This document shows positions 54,069 through 64,000 of a stretch of DNA of 64,000 nucleotides, one piece after another (position 1 is the stretch's first letter; each line of letters begins with the position of its first letter). Under the pieces are notes generated by a model. That model had not been told where the DNA came from, did no database searches, and saw only the letters and a program-made list of their open reading frames with translations. Source of the DNA: Pseudophaeomoniella oleicola (lineage: Eukaryota; Ascomycota; Eurotiomycetes; Phaeomoniellales; Phaeomoniellaceae); assembly GCA_003868215.1 (NCBI GenBank), contig QWDQ01000003.1, forward strand, positions 434,001-498,000, in the 5' to 3' direction. The position numbers and the translations under genes were made by a program.

Positions 54069-55285
54069 GCTTCCTCCAGTCACTCACCGTGTACATTATC
54101 CTAGCTCGTGGGGAGGTAATAGACAGGGGATGCTTGAAGCAGGGTGGCTTGCTTGAGCGGATTAGCGACAAAAGTTTCACGATACCCGGAGAGCTAGCTC
54201 AAGTGAAGCATTTCTCCAAGATGTTTTGAATTGCATGGCGTGGTTTACGTTTCACATCAGGCAAGGTGTCGCATATGCAGCGTCAGCTGCTACATAGAGG
54301 AAGACCCATTTTACATCGATGCTTCCACTACTTCGTAGCTGGCTCGATTCGAATAGCACGGGAAGGCCTTCAGACGAGCTTGCCAAGGTCAACAAGTCCA
54401 ACTTTTGCACATCTTTCGGCGTTCAACAAGATCTTTGTGTTAACAAAAGCATATTTGTGCGATCGCTTTTTGCGCTTATCAACACTTTCGCACCATTTAA
54501 TAAACGGACTGAGGACAGCGATTCAGGTGGATGGATGTGTCAGCAGCAGGAGATCTAAGGAGCACGGTATGGCGGCGACGACGCACTGCAGTCCGACTGC
54601 CGAGTCTGTCATCTGTGGTTGTGAGGGGCAAGGATTGGTGTCTCTAGTATCTCAAGAGGAAAGAGTTTCGATCAAGCGTCATGAGTAAAGGGTACATTAT
54701 GCGGGTTGTACTTTTGCTTCTACCAACCGACTCTTGTTCAGTCAGACTTGAGATCACTCCAGACCGGGGTCTAAAAGAACGTGTCCAGAGATTATCCTGA
54801 CCAGTGGCTTCGAAAGGCCTTGACTGGTTCTTTCGTCTTTTGCCTGTGGATTTTTTTTTGATGGTCGTGGACATCTCTCTTCTTGAGAGAAGAGCTTCTT
54901 TGCACCCCCCTCTTTGATTGTTTCCTGGTTTCTACTACTACTACTGCTGCTGCTGCTTCTTCATTCATTCATTCTTTTCGAATCCTCCCTTTTTTTGTCT
55001 CTTATTTTCGACTTGTAAAATCCTGTACATCGTATTAAAAATTCCAGAAAATTTCCTAAACGGATTTCCGAAATGACTATATTTCCATCGTTACTCTCAG
55101 TAAGGTTGATTGTGCCTGTAGATGTAGATGGCTTCGGACTCATGTGTCGGGCTCGAAGATTGGACAATTTTACATCAACTATGGTTTCGCTACGCAATAG
55201 TTATCCATATTAATTATATCATACCTACAAAAAGCCATCTCGAGCTTCCCTTTCGGGAGATTATAGTCATTAATATGTCCAGCTT
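54069..55285. other. Convergent intergenic region between eIF4G and BET4
   Basis: Tail-to-tail region. It holds mixed triplet and tetramer microsatellites at 54932-54974 (CTA, then CTG, then CATT units). Frames of up to 140 codons on the plus strand have no domain and look non-coding. Nothing else is recognised. Confidence 0.45.
54932..54974. repeat. Compound microsatellite (CTA)n(CTG)n(CATT)n
   Basis: Adjacent short tandem tracts: five CTA triplets, then CTG/CTT triplets, then three CATT units, between the 3' ends of eIF4G and BET4. Confidence 0.8.
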
Positions 55286-56728
55286 CTAAGCATCCGCAAG
55301 CCCAAGGTTGATCTCAAAGTCCGTCCACCGTCCCTTTCTCAGCGGATCGAGCTGATTCAGCTTCTTCAGCCACCTCTTGACGTCCCTGCGCTCCGGACCG
55401 GTGAGCTGTGGTGATGGTCTCTCGCTTCCAACATGCCGGTCGTGGTGACGGCCCTCTGCGTCTGCTCTCACCCTCGCTGTGATGAGCACGATGTCGATGA
55501 GTCGTTGGTAAATCCATTTGCAGTCATCGGCTCCGTCGCCGTCCGGTTTGGTGGCTCCTGGTATGTCGTCCGCAGCTTCGTCGTCATCAGAAAAGTAATC
55601 TTCGTCCAGCATCTCGGATACGAATTCCTTCTCGGTGTTGAGATAGATCAGACGTTCCGGGTTGGAGATGTTCGGTGCCATGGTGGTAGAGGAAGTGAGG
55701 GGATCGAGGGTACAGAGGAGGGTCTGGTGGTAGGTCCAAAGACTAGCATCATAAGGATCGAAGAGGGCTGAATGGATCAATTCAAGCTCTTAGGTGAGAA
55801 CGTCAGTGGCTGCGCACTAGATATCAAATACTCATGGTGGTCTAACATACCGTCCTCAAACATCTTCTTGCGTTCTTCATCTGTTGCATTCTGCTCATTG
55901 AGAAATCGTATAATGAGCTGGGTCCTGTTGTGCCATGCTGAAAAATTGGACAGATTCGATTTGATCATCTTCGTCGTGTAGTCAAGCTCTGATTTAGCCA
56001 TACTGCTGCTCCCCTCCTGTTCATGAGAATCGATATCCTCATTCTTACTCTCTGCAAGCGCCAGGCTTTCCAGTGCTGAGATGATGGTTCTTCGATAGCC
56101 CCAGCCGTGGTAGTTCCTTGCGTCACGAGTCAACATCTTACCTGCAAGGACAAGGTCTTCTTCCCATAGTTTTCTGGCGACAGCTGTAGGCAGCAACTCC
56201 GTCGCAGACTGCAGAAGCCATAGTCTATGGTTCCAGATCCAGTAACATTTAGGAAACTTGAGGAGTAGAGGGAACAAGAATTGAAGATCTAGTTTAATGA
56301 TATCCAAGACCTGTCCATCAGCATCAGATCTGGTGAGTGAGCCAGATTGCACCTCTGAGCTGAGATGGGCAAACTCTGAAACGTAAATTCTGCGACGATG
56401 ATTCCAGATAGTATAGTACTCTGGGTTCTTTGACAAGAGCTCGGCGGTCTGGCGGAGCAGGGTTGGGGTGTAGTTTTGTGCTGCTATCTGCAGGAGGTGT
56501 CAGCGTCACAGAGCAACGCATCGCAGTAGAGTCGAATACCTCTTTATTCACAGTCTCAACAAGGCCCTGATACTGCTTGATTTCGTCGAGCTCTTTGTGT
56601 CGAGCCTCCTCTGATTTTTGTGGTGCTGCTGGGCCGCGAGGGACGCCGTGCTATATACGGATGGATCTTGAGTACAAAAATCATCATCGTACAGGGTTTT
56701 TCTTCAACGTCTCACTTACACTTGCCAT
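55286..56728 (-). CDS. BET4: Rab geranylgeranyltransferase (type II) alpha subunit
   Basis: Alpha subunit of the enzyme that adds geranylgeranyl groups to Rab GTPases presented by the escort protein. Exons on the minus strand: 56728-56720, 56650-56540, 56487-55851, 55788-55286 (419 aa). The first coding exon is only three codons (MAS), spliced at AGT-GTAAGT to HGVPRGP, giving the family start MASHGVPRGP. Five prenyltransferase alpha repeats are visible: EYYTIWNHRRRI, KCYWIWNHRLWLLQ, RNYHGWGYRRTII, SNFSAWHNRTQLI and ASLWTYHQTLL. An acidic insertion (DEDYFSDDDEAADD) precedes the C-terminal helices, which end KKLNQLDPLRKGRW. Splice phases all agree. It diverges from AMA1 across 380 bp. Confidence 0.94.
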
Positions 56729-57108
56729 CTTTCCAATTTCTTTCTCATCCAACTCGTTATGCCTTTGCTCGATTGTAAGGCAGTCGTCCGCCTTCTGACT
56801 TTATCTCGTCATGCAGAGTGTCGCTCAAGTGTATCGAAAGGGAAGAGGAAGGAACAACGGATCGTGGTGGTTGTGGTTGTTGTTGCCTGTGCCAGAAGTT
56901 TCAGTCTTTTCAATGAAATCCGCAATGCTACAGCGCTCTGCTCCCAAGTTTCTGAGGACGGTCGCCTTTTCATTCATACTCGACCGTGTACTCGTCGACG
57001 GTTGCATATTTTGTTTCTCTTCCTTTACTACGTTCATTTTCATTTCTTCGTGTCTAGAATTCTGGATGGTGCTCTATCTCTCTGCCCATTGCACCTCCCC
57101 ACAGCACT
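56729..57108. promoter_or_regulatory. Divergent promoter of BET4 and AMA1
   Basis: The 380 bases lie between the BET4 and AMA1 starts and are very pyrimidine-rich on the plus strand. It would have to serve a constitutive prenylation gene and a meiosis-type gene. GTGGTTGTGGTTGTTGTTG at about 56864-56882 is the only repeat. No site is assigned. Confidence 0.45.
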
Positions 57109-60086
57109 ATGCCAACACGTCTACCCCTGGTCAACGAAGCTGTGTCGTTTAAACCAATGCAATGGCAACTTCCCACACCTCCCTCCTCGCCGGAAGCCAA
57201 CAAAACTCTTCCAGTGAGCCCACAGACCCCTACTTTGGCCAGAACGTCGCGCTCATGGTTACTGCCATCATCATTCCTTACGTCTCTCTCATCGCCTGGT
57301 TCATTCGTCGTCGATGGAAGCGCAGACACGGCATTGACACCGAACCAGTCTCCGGTGTTGAATCACCAATCCCCCAAGGATTTACGAACACCCGCTCCGA
57401 CAGACGAGCAGCTCCAGAAGAGTCAACCGCCTCTCCAAACGCCGAAAGCGCTGCCTCTGCCGGACCTTCGTGGCCGCAGCACCACTAGACGATGTGTAAG
57501 TGCTGATACTGCTTCCAAGGCTCGTGCCCATTTTACGTCTCCTGATCGCTTCGTTACGCCTCGATCTTCCCCTTTCTCGCAAGAGAGCCCTTACAAATCT
57601 AGCAAATCACCGCACACTCTCACTCCACATGAGAAGCACACAAGGGAGCGAGACCACAGCCATGACCCCTTTCGTCCACATTCGGAATCTAGATCTCGTC
57701 AGGTCATACGGCAGGTTTCTGGTGCAAGGCACCACTCCATCCCTCATTTCGTGCCGCATTTCGTACAGGACAATGAGCCTGCGGAAGTGGTAGGAGATCA
57801 CAATGGAGACATTGTCGCCCCGAGACAAGTGAGCGCTGGAGCAGTGTGGAATGTCGGTGGAGCTCTACCTGCTTATAATGGGCCGTTGCCTGCGATCGAT
57901 GATGGCCGTGGCGGGCTGATCGGTGGTGGCACAAATGCTCCTCTACATGTCGCTCATTTCCTGGACCGGGAAACCCACGGACAGGACATCGCAAGGCACC
58001 GCAGTAGATTGTCACTTGCACTTGAGATTGATGAAGCGAGGCGGATACTTCGTCATCATGCTCCGTCGCCACAAACCGATCTTTCTCTCAATGCTCAAGG
58101 CAGTCCATTTTCACCTGTTCTATGGCGAAATGGGATTTGGATGCGGGAAGGAGTCACGCGAGGTATAAGAATAGCTCTGTTTCATTGATTCCAGGGTGTT
58201 AACCATTTGCTCAAGTGTCCAATCGCTCCTCACATCAAGCTCGACGAGCTGTCCCCGCGACCCCTTTTCGTGTCTTGGATGCGCCACGTTTGAGAGACGA
58301 TTTCTACTGCTCCACGCTCGCCTATTCTGAAACCTCCAGATCGTTAGCTGTTGGGCTCAGTGCCCGAGTCTACCTTTGGTCCGAAGAAGCCGGTGTCCAA
58401 TTTCCGCCCTTTGCAAATCCTACCCCAAATCACTACGTCACGTCTCTCTCCTTCTCGTCTACCGAAGGAGGCAAAAGTATCCTGGCTGTAGGTAGACAGG
58501 ACGGCCAGGTATCTCTGTGGAGTACATTCGAGAGCGATATTCGATTTGAAGCACAACAGCCGAATCCTGTGTCTTGCCTTTCGTTTTCGCCCTATACCAC
58601 CAGTCGGCCATCCGAGTTCTTCCCTGATCAGCAGGTTCCTTGTGAAGACCTATTGGTAGGAGATGATACAGGAAACATTTATTACTATTCGATAGAATGG
58701 CCGGACGAGTCAACGCAGCGTATATATCCTCATTGGACGGGAGCTATGAGAGTGCTCGCCAAAGTAAATGCACATTCACAACAGATCTGTGGCCTTGCTT
58801 GGTCTCCGGATAGAAAGCATTTCGCTACAGGTGGTAACGATAATGTGGCCTTGCTGTTCAAGGTCTCCAAAGTTCTAGCCAACTATACACAACCAACATC
58901 TGTCAGCTTGGAACAGCAGTTGGATTACGAGAACATATTTCCGATCATAACAGCGCCACCTTCCTCGCCAAGAAGGAGGTCTTCCCTGTCACGTCTCTTA
59001 GAAAGGCCACGACGTCGTCTTTCAAGGGGTCGCTCGCCACCACCGCAACCTAGGCAACCCCAAGCACGATTTATCTCAGCGTCGGAGACAACCCAACCTG
59101 GGATCTTTCTTCCTGATCTTCCAATCACGCCGTTGCAACCAGCTCCTCCAATCACTCGCACGTTCCTTTACAGCGATGATCGTCACTACTTCGGTCCAAC
59201 CGTGACATACAGCGCTCTTGTCCCTGCGCAAGGCCTGAACACGGCCCAAACACATACCTTTCGTCATGCTGCGGCAGTTAAGGCTCTTGCTTTTCCTGTT
59301 TGGCAGCCTAGCCTACTCGCCACCGGTGGCGGCTCAAATGATCGCGCTATCCATTTCTTCCACACTGGTTCCGGTGCTACTCTGGCTACGATCTCTGTAC
59401 ATGCACAAGTTACAGCACTAATATGGAGTAAAACACGCCGCGAAGTATGCGCTACATTTGGATATGCCCAGCCAGAGCATGGAATCAGGATTGCTGTCTT
59501 TGCTTGGCCGAGTGGTGAATGTGTTGTCAGTATACCCTGGGGTAATGGCGAAAATGGAGCAACAGGTGGAAGAGCACTTTGGGCAATTGCTTACCCTGGA
59601 GGACCAAATGATGGGAGTACAAGTTCAGGGCCCATGCGCGGACGAACAAGGAGAAGGGCAAATGGTGAAAGAGGAGTAGGAAGGAGAAGTGGTGATGAGC
59701 GGATCGGAAACGCAGCTTTAGGGCAAGGCGAAGATATCACAGGAAGTCCCGGGTTTCGAACGGCAGTAGACGGTGCGGCGAGGGGAGGGACCACTGGGGC
59801 AACGGGGGACGGTGAAGGTGGAACCTGGTGGTCTAGAACAGAACAAGAAGGTTGTATCATTGTTGCCTCCAGCGACGAGAGTGTCAAGTTTCACGAAGTC
59901 TGGGCCGGTGGGACGGGTACTGGAGCGAGAAATGGAGGGAATGCACACAAAAAATCCGCAGCCATGGGGTTAGGTGCCGGTCTCGGGACTATGAATGGAG
60001 TCTTGGGAGGAAGCGATATCCTCGAGGGGTTGTGCGAAGGTATCGACTCTGCGGGGAGGCTTGGAGGAGGGGAGGTCATTCGTTGA
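57109..60086 (+). CDS. AMA1: Meiotic APC/C activator, Fizzy/Cdc20 family (Ama1/Mfr1 type)
   Basis: WD40 activator that recruits substrates to the anaphase-promoting complex during meiosis. Two exons, 57109-58162 and 58216-60086; 974 aa. The N-terminal half is disordered and contains a C-box-like DRFVTPR (about residues 146-152), then VWNVGGALPAYNG and RHRSRLSLALEIDEARRIL. The intron, with a weak GTATAA donor, falls between the regulatory half and the WD40 propeller. The propeller opens with PFRVLDAPRLRDDFYCSTLAY and VGLSARVYLWSEE, and repeats include ICGLAWSPDRKHFATGGNDN and LLATGGGSNDRAIHFFHT. The protein ends in Ile-Arg, the IR tail by which activators bind APC/C subunits. A Gly/Arg-rich insertion of about 100 residues lies between the last two blades. 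Ama1/Mfr1 rather than Cdc20 or Cdh1 is inferred from the FRVLDAP-LRDD block, where the others have K-LDAPEL-DDFYL. Confidence 0.88.
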
Positions 60087-60716
60087 GATGCAAGCAAGGC
60101 CAGAAATGGGAAACGGTGGTGGCTCCTAGATTGTGTGATACGAGAGCCGTGTTTACATGCATTCTTTCAGTGATGGGTTAATAGATTCATGAAACAGACT
60201 GGGAAACATTGAAGAGCCAGTACGTATTTCTTAGTTGGTTTGTATGGTTAACAAAAAAGAATTGGGCATGCTTGAACGAGTTTTACGTATATTGACTGTT
60301 GAAGACTATCCCTCAGACTTTTCTCTATACCTGTTATCCGACTCGAACACCAGAGAGGGGGGGGGGGGGGAGGATATGTTAGATACTCAAGGAGTTAGAT
60401 GGATGAGATGGATAGGAAGATAGAAATGAGATACAGTAGCTGATATGAACAGAGTCTCAAAAGTATATGTATAATTAGCAACAACCTGAGATATCTTAGG
60501 GGGAAAAAAGGGTATTGTTTTGAGGATAAAGAAATGATTAAATATTGATTACAGTAATTAGATGGGAAGTAAAGGTAAGGTACCTTAATTAATGAGATTT
60601 GCATCTTTGAGAGGAGAGGGAATATATTTGATTTGATTTATTTTCTTGTTTTTTTTTTTTTTTTTTTTTTTGTTTTCTCTCTCTCCTTCGTCCTGGATCC
60701 ATTCATTCACTAATTA
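60087..60716. other. Convergent intergenic region between AMA1 and ETP1
   Basis: Tail-to-tail region with a 14-G run (60357-60370), AGGTACCT at 60578 and a 23-T run (60649-60671). It is AT-rich elsewhere and has no gene. Confidence 0.55.
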
Positions 60717-62821
60717 CTACTTCTTTCTTCCTTTTCCTTTCTTCCTCGTAGTACTAGATGACCCCGAAGCAGCAGGAACCTCCAAAGTTCCCTCCATGAC
60801 TTCCGTTTTGGTCTCGTCGTCGAGGGCTTTGACTTTTTCGGCGCCGGAGATGAAGAAGGTGAGGTCGCGGTTCTGTTCTTCGAGGTCCCTTTTGGCGGCT
60901 TCGAGGGTTCGTTTTTCTTGGATGGTCGTTTCGAGTTGCGTGCGGAGGTGGTCGATGCGGGTCATCAGGCGGGTCGTGAGGGATTTCTCTTCTGATAGTT
61001 CTTGTTTTAGGGTTGTGCTTTGGGCGTCGAGGTTTGTGGTGCGGTTGCGGAGGCGGGTGTTTTCTTTCTCGAGGGTTGGGACCACGGACTTGGTTAGATG
61101 ATCGTGTTCGGATTGGATGGTTGTGAGTTGGTTCGAGAGGGTGGTAGTCTTTTCAAGAGCCGCATTGGCCGTTTGCGATGCTTGGCTGGCTTTGTCGGCT
61201 GCTTGGCCTATTAGGTCTTCGTAGTAGACACGCTGGGATTCGAGTTGTGAAGTTAGGAGATGGGTATATTCGAGAGAGAGATTGTCGAGTTTGATGCGCG
61301 GAATGGGATCGTCGGCGTCGGTATCAATGCCGTGACCATGTCCGTAGGAAGATGGACTGAGAGCGCTGCTGGGGTCATGTCGCGAAGGAAGTTCAACGAG
61401 TTTGTCGCCCGATGTCCCACCTCCAATTGTAGGGGCGGACTGGATGATACGGTGCACATAGGCATCGCCGTTGTAATCCCAAACTCGTTTGGATTCCATG
61501 TCCATGGCGAAAGAGTGGCCGGTCGACTCATAATGTTGAAATGCATGTGCGGCATCGTATCGACCACAGCCAACTTTACCACAGATCAGACACTGCCAGA
61601 GGTTATGATCGGCGTGACAGGTTTCACATTCAATTTGTTCCAAGGAAGAGTCTGTGTTCAGACCCACAGCAGCTGCTCGACGAGATGAAAAGTCATCGTG
61701 AGTGTAACGGCAGACCGGACATCCGCCGCCTGACCACTTTTCGAGGCAAGTACAGTGGAAGACATGCTGACATGGAATCGTGAGCAGGCCTGTCGTCTCA
61801 TCCATTCGCTCCAGGCAGACAGGGCATGTGGGGAATTCTATCAACGATGGAGTCCGGGGTGCAACAGGTTTGGCTGCCGTTGTTGCGGCTGGTATTGACG
61901 AGAAAGGATCGTTCTTCATAGACGGAAACGTTGTAGATGGCGTCGTAGAAGACAATGTCACCGAGGCGATGAATACAACGTGACATGTCTCCGGCTACTA
62001 GAGAGTCAGACACATATGCCAACAACCGATAGAGGTAGACTTACCTCCATACTATTGAACACTTTCCCATTCCATTCCTTCTGCCATTCCTTTGCTTTCT
62101 TGCCATTTCGAAATTTCATCAAGACCATATACCGGTTTGCGCGAGCGGTTCTGATCATGCGGAAATGGCTAACTTCATCCCGCGTCTCCTTTCCGACAAA
62201 GCCTAGGAAGTCTGAAGGCGCGAGATAGGACGGAACAGCCAGAATACATAACGTCGTACAATTCTGATCCGACGTAGACGACGTATCATGCTTCTTGCCT
62301 TTCAGAGACAGCGAAGCCATATCATCGGAAAGTCCAGGTGTTTCTTCGGCATCACGAAAAAGGTGCACGATTCCCCACGCACTATCGGTCGTCTTCTGAT
62401 CCAGCGGTATATAACGGCCTTTGGTCTGCAGACCGCTCGTTGTACTCCCTATACCTTTCGTGACAAGGTCTTCATCCGACCCATGGGTATTTCGCAGTTG
62501 CCGAGCGTCTGTCATATCGGTGCCTTCTATAGTGATGGTATCTAGTCTCTTGTCATCTGAACTTGAATGCTGGGAGTCGGGGCTTGTCAGCTGGGCGCAT
62601 GTCGATGGCGTCGAAGTTGAAGAGATGGCAGGGGCTTTCGATGAAGATGCAGGCGAAGTCAGTGAATGTCCAGGCTTTCGTCGGTGATTGGGACTCTTCA
62701 GGAAAGGCCCAAGAGCTTTCAGGCCGTTGTTCCAGAGCTGACGAGGCTCTATCGTTGAGCCGTCAACGGGATCATAGTCAGAAAACAATTCAAGGTTGAC
62801 GTGAAAGAAGTAATCCGGCAT
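60717..62821 (-). CDS. ETP1: BRAP2/Etp1-type RING and UBP zinc-finger protein
   Basis: Putative E3 ligase and ubiquitin-binding protein; the human homologue BRAP (IMP) tunes Ras signalling and yeast Etp1 acts in the ethanol response. Two exons on the minus strand, 62821-62045 and 61994-60717, give 684 aa. The BRAP2 N-terminal RRM-like domain (about residues 190-270) crosses the intron: RYMVLMKFRNGKKAKEWQ, then FNSME-PETCHVVFI. The intron's acceptor is the second of two adjacent TAGs; the first would bring in a stop. A C3H2C3 RING spans residues 316-354 (CPVC, PCQHVFH, CPVCR). It is followed by the UBP-type zinc finger (CETCHADHNLWQCLICG, GCGRY, HYESTGHSFAMD) and a long coiled coil (about 480-650). 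A basic tail (RKKGKGRKK) ends the protein. Confidence 0.95.
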
Positions 62822-63273
62822 TACGTCGCCAGCGACATACTGCTATGCAATTAGTACAGTGCGCAGCAATTCAAAAGTGAAGATGCAGATTGTTGTTTGC
62901 GGTCAGCGGGGAGATGTTGTTTTGCGGGACATGACTGTTCTTATCGCAATCTCAAATGCAGATGAGTGGCGATAGCGACGGTGGCAATCAATCCTGAATT
63001 ACATTTTATAGAACAATCCGATTTCATGTTGTGGCAAATACAGCACTGATTCAGTGGCATCGCATCTACTTTGGTACGTATAGACAGGCCATGTAACTTG
63101 GTTGAAGAAGTAGAATTCTTCGAGCTTGTTGTAGCTCTCGAAGGGTATGATGCTCGCTAAAAACCTATGGAAAAGCCCACGAATACCCCCTGACCCGTTG
63201 TCATGACACGCAGTGATCCTTTAGATCGTAATATCCCATAATACCTGGAAAGAGAAGAACATCCACATAACAT
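62822..63273. other. Intergenic region between ETP1 and the polyubiquitin gene
   Basis: Promoter of ETP1 and the polyubiquitin 3' end, both transcribed leftward. No gene or clear motif is recognised. Confidence 0.4.
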
Positions 63274-63999
<726 letters not shown>

Positions 64000-64000
64000 G

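Noticed and set aside
54266-54688. A 140-codon plus-strand frame after eIF4G
   Set aside because: No domain, signal or conserved-looking pattern, and it lies in a convergent 3' region, so it is probably a chance frame.
57162-57488. A 108-codon plus-strand frame with a membrane segment (VALMVTAIIIPYVSLIAWFI) overlapping AMA1
   Set aside because: It lies wholly within the AMA1 first exon in another frame. AMA1 is supported by the C-box, the splice junction, the WD40 domain and the IR tail, while this frame has no family resemblance. Dual coding is possible but unsupported.

Overview
The window reads as nuclear DNA of a filamentous ascomycete (Pezizomycotina). Evidence: about twenty protein genes, mostly broken by 48-70 bp introns with GTAAGT/GTATGT-type donors, CTRAC/CTAAT branch points and YAG acceptors; fungal-type proteins (SPX phosphate carrier, GH81 glucanase, Ypd1, BET4, AMA1, eIF4G with a YxxxxLL motif); and intergenic DNA rich in pyrimidine tracts, microsatellites and short palindromes (AGGTACCT, TACTACGTAGTA). 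I cannot fix the class or species. No rRNA, tRNA, CRISPR array, transposon or virus-derived remnant was recognised.

Layout. 0.2-4.2 kb: sphingosine-1-phosphate lyase (DPL1) and mitochondrial aspartate aminotransferase (+). 4.2-8.4 kb: gene-poor, with a 10-bp phased repeat and a probable long leader of the histidine phosphotransfer gene YPD1 (8.4-9.1 kb, +). 9.9-12.7 kb: SPX-domain phosphate transporter (-). 13.8-17.8 kb: divergent pair of mitoribosomal mL41 (-) and the rRNA-processing factor UTP14 (+). 19.9-23.1 kb: secreted GH81 endo-beta-1,3-glucanase (+). 24.8-28.0 kb: VCX1-type Ca2+/H+ exchanger and mitoribosomal uS7 (+). 28.6-30.4 kb: amidase (+). 30.7-36.2 kb: HECT ligase HUL5 and an uncharacterised one-TM, probably mitochondrial protein (-). 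36.8-46.4 kb: accessory-looking patch with an MFS sugar-type transporter (-), an M81/MlrC-like metalloprotein (+) and an ABCC transporter (+). 49.3-54.1 kb: eIF4G (+). 55.3-60.1 kb: divergent BET4 (-) and the meiotic APC/C activator AMA1 (+). 60.7-62.8 kb: BRAP2/ETP1-type RING-UBP protein (-). 63.3-64.0 kb: polyubiquitin (-), whose first exon lies beyond the right edge.

Most genes are unrelated housekeeping genes in typical fungal order. Three ubiquitin-system genes (HUL5, ETP1, polyubiquitin) and an APC/C activator occur within 33 kb, but nothing suggests co-regulation beyond chance. The only stretch resembling a functional cluster is 36.8-46.4 kb (importer, hydrolase-like enzyme, exporter). 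All exon-intron structures were worked out by hand from splice motifs, reading phase and family conservation; several apparent frameshifts (GH81, MFS, ABC) resolve cleanly as introns. I see no clear candidate for a wholly new system. The best leads are an in-frame intron in eIF4G, a weak-donor intron that splits AMA1 into its two halves, a poly-Gly insertion beside the HUL5 catalytic cysteine, and the MlrC/MFS/ABC patch.
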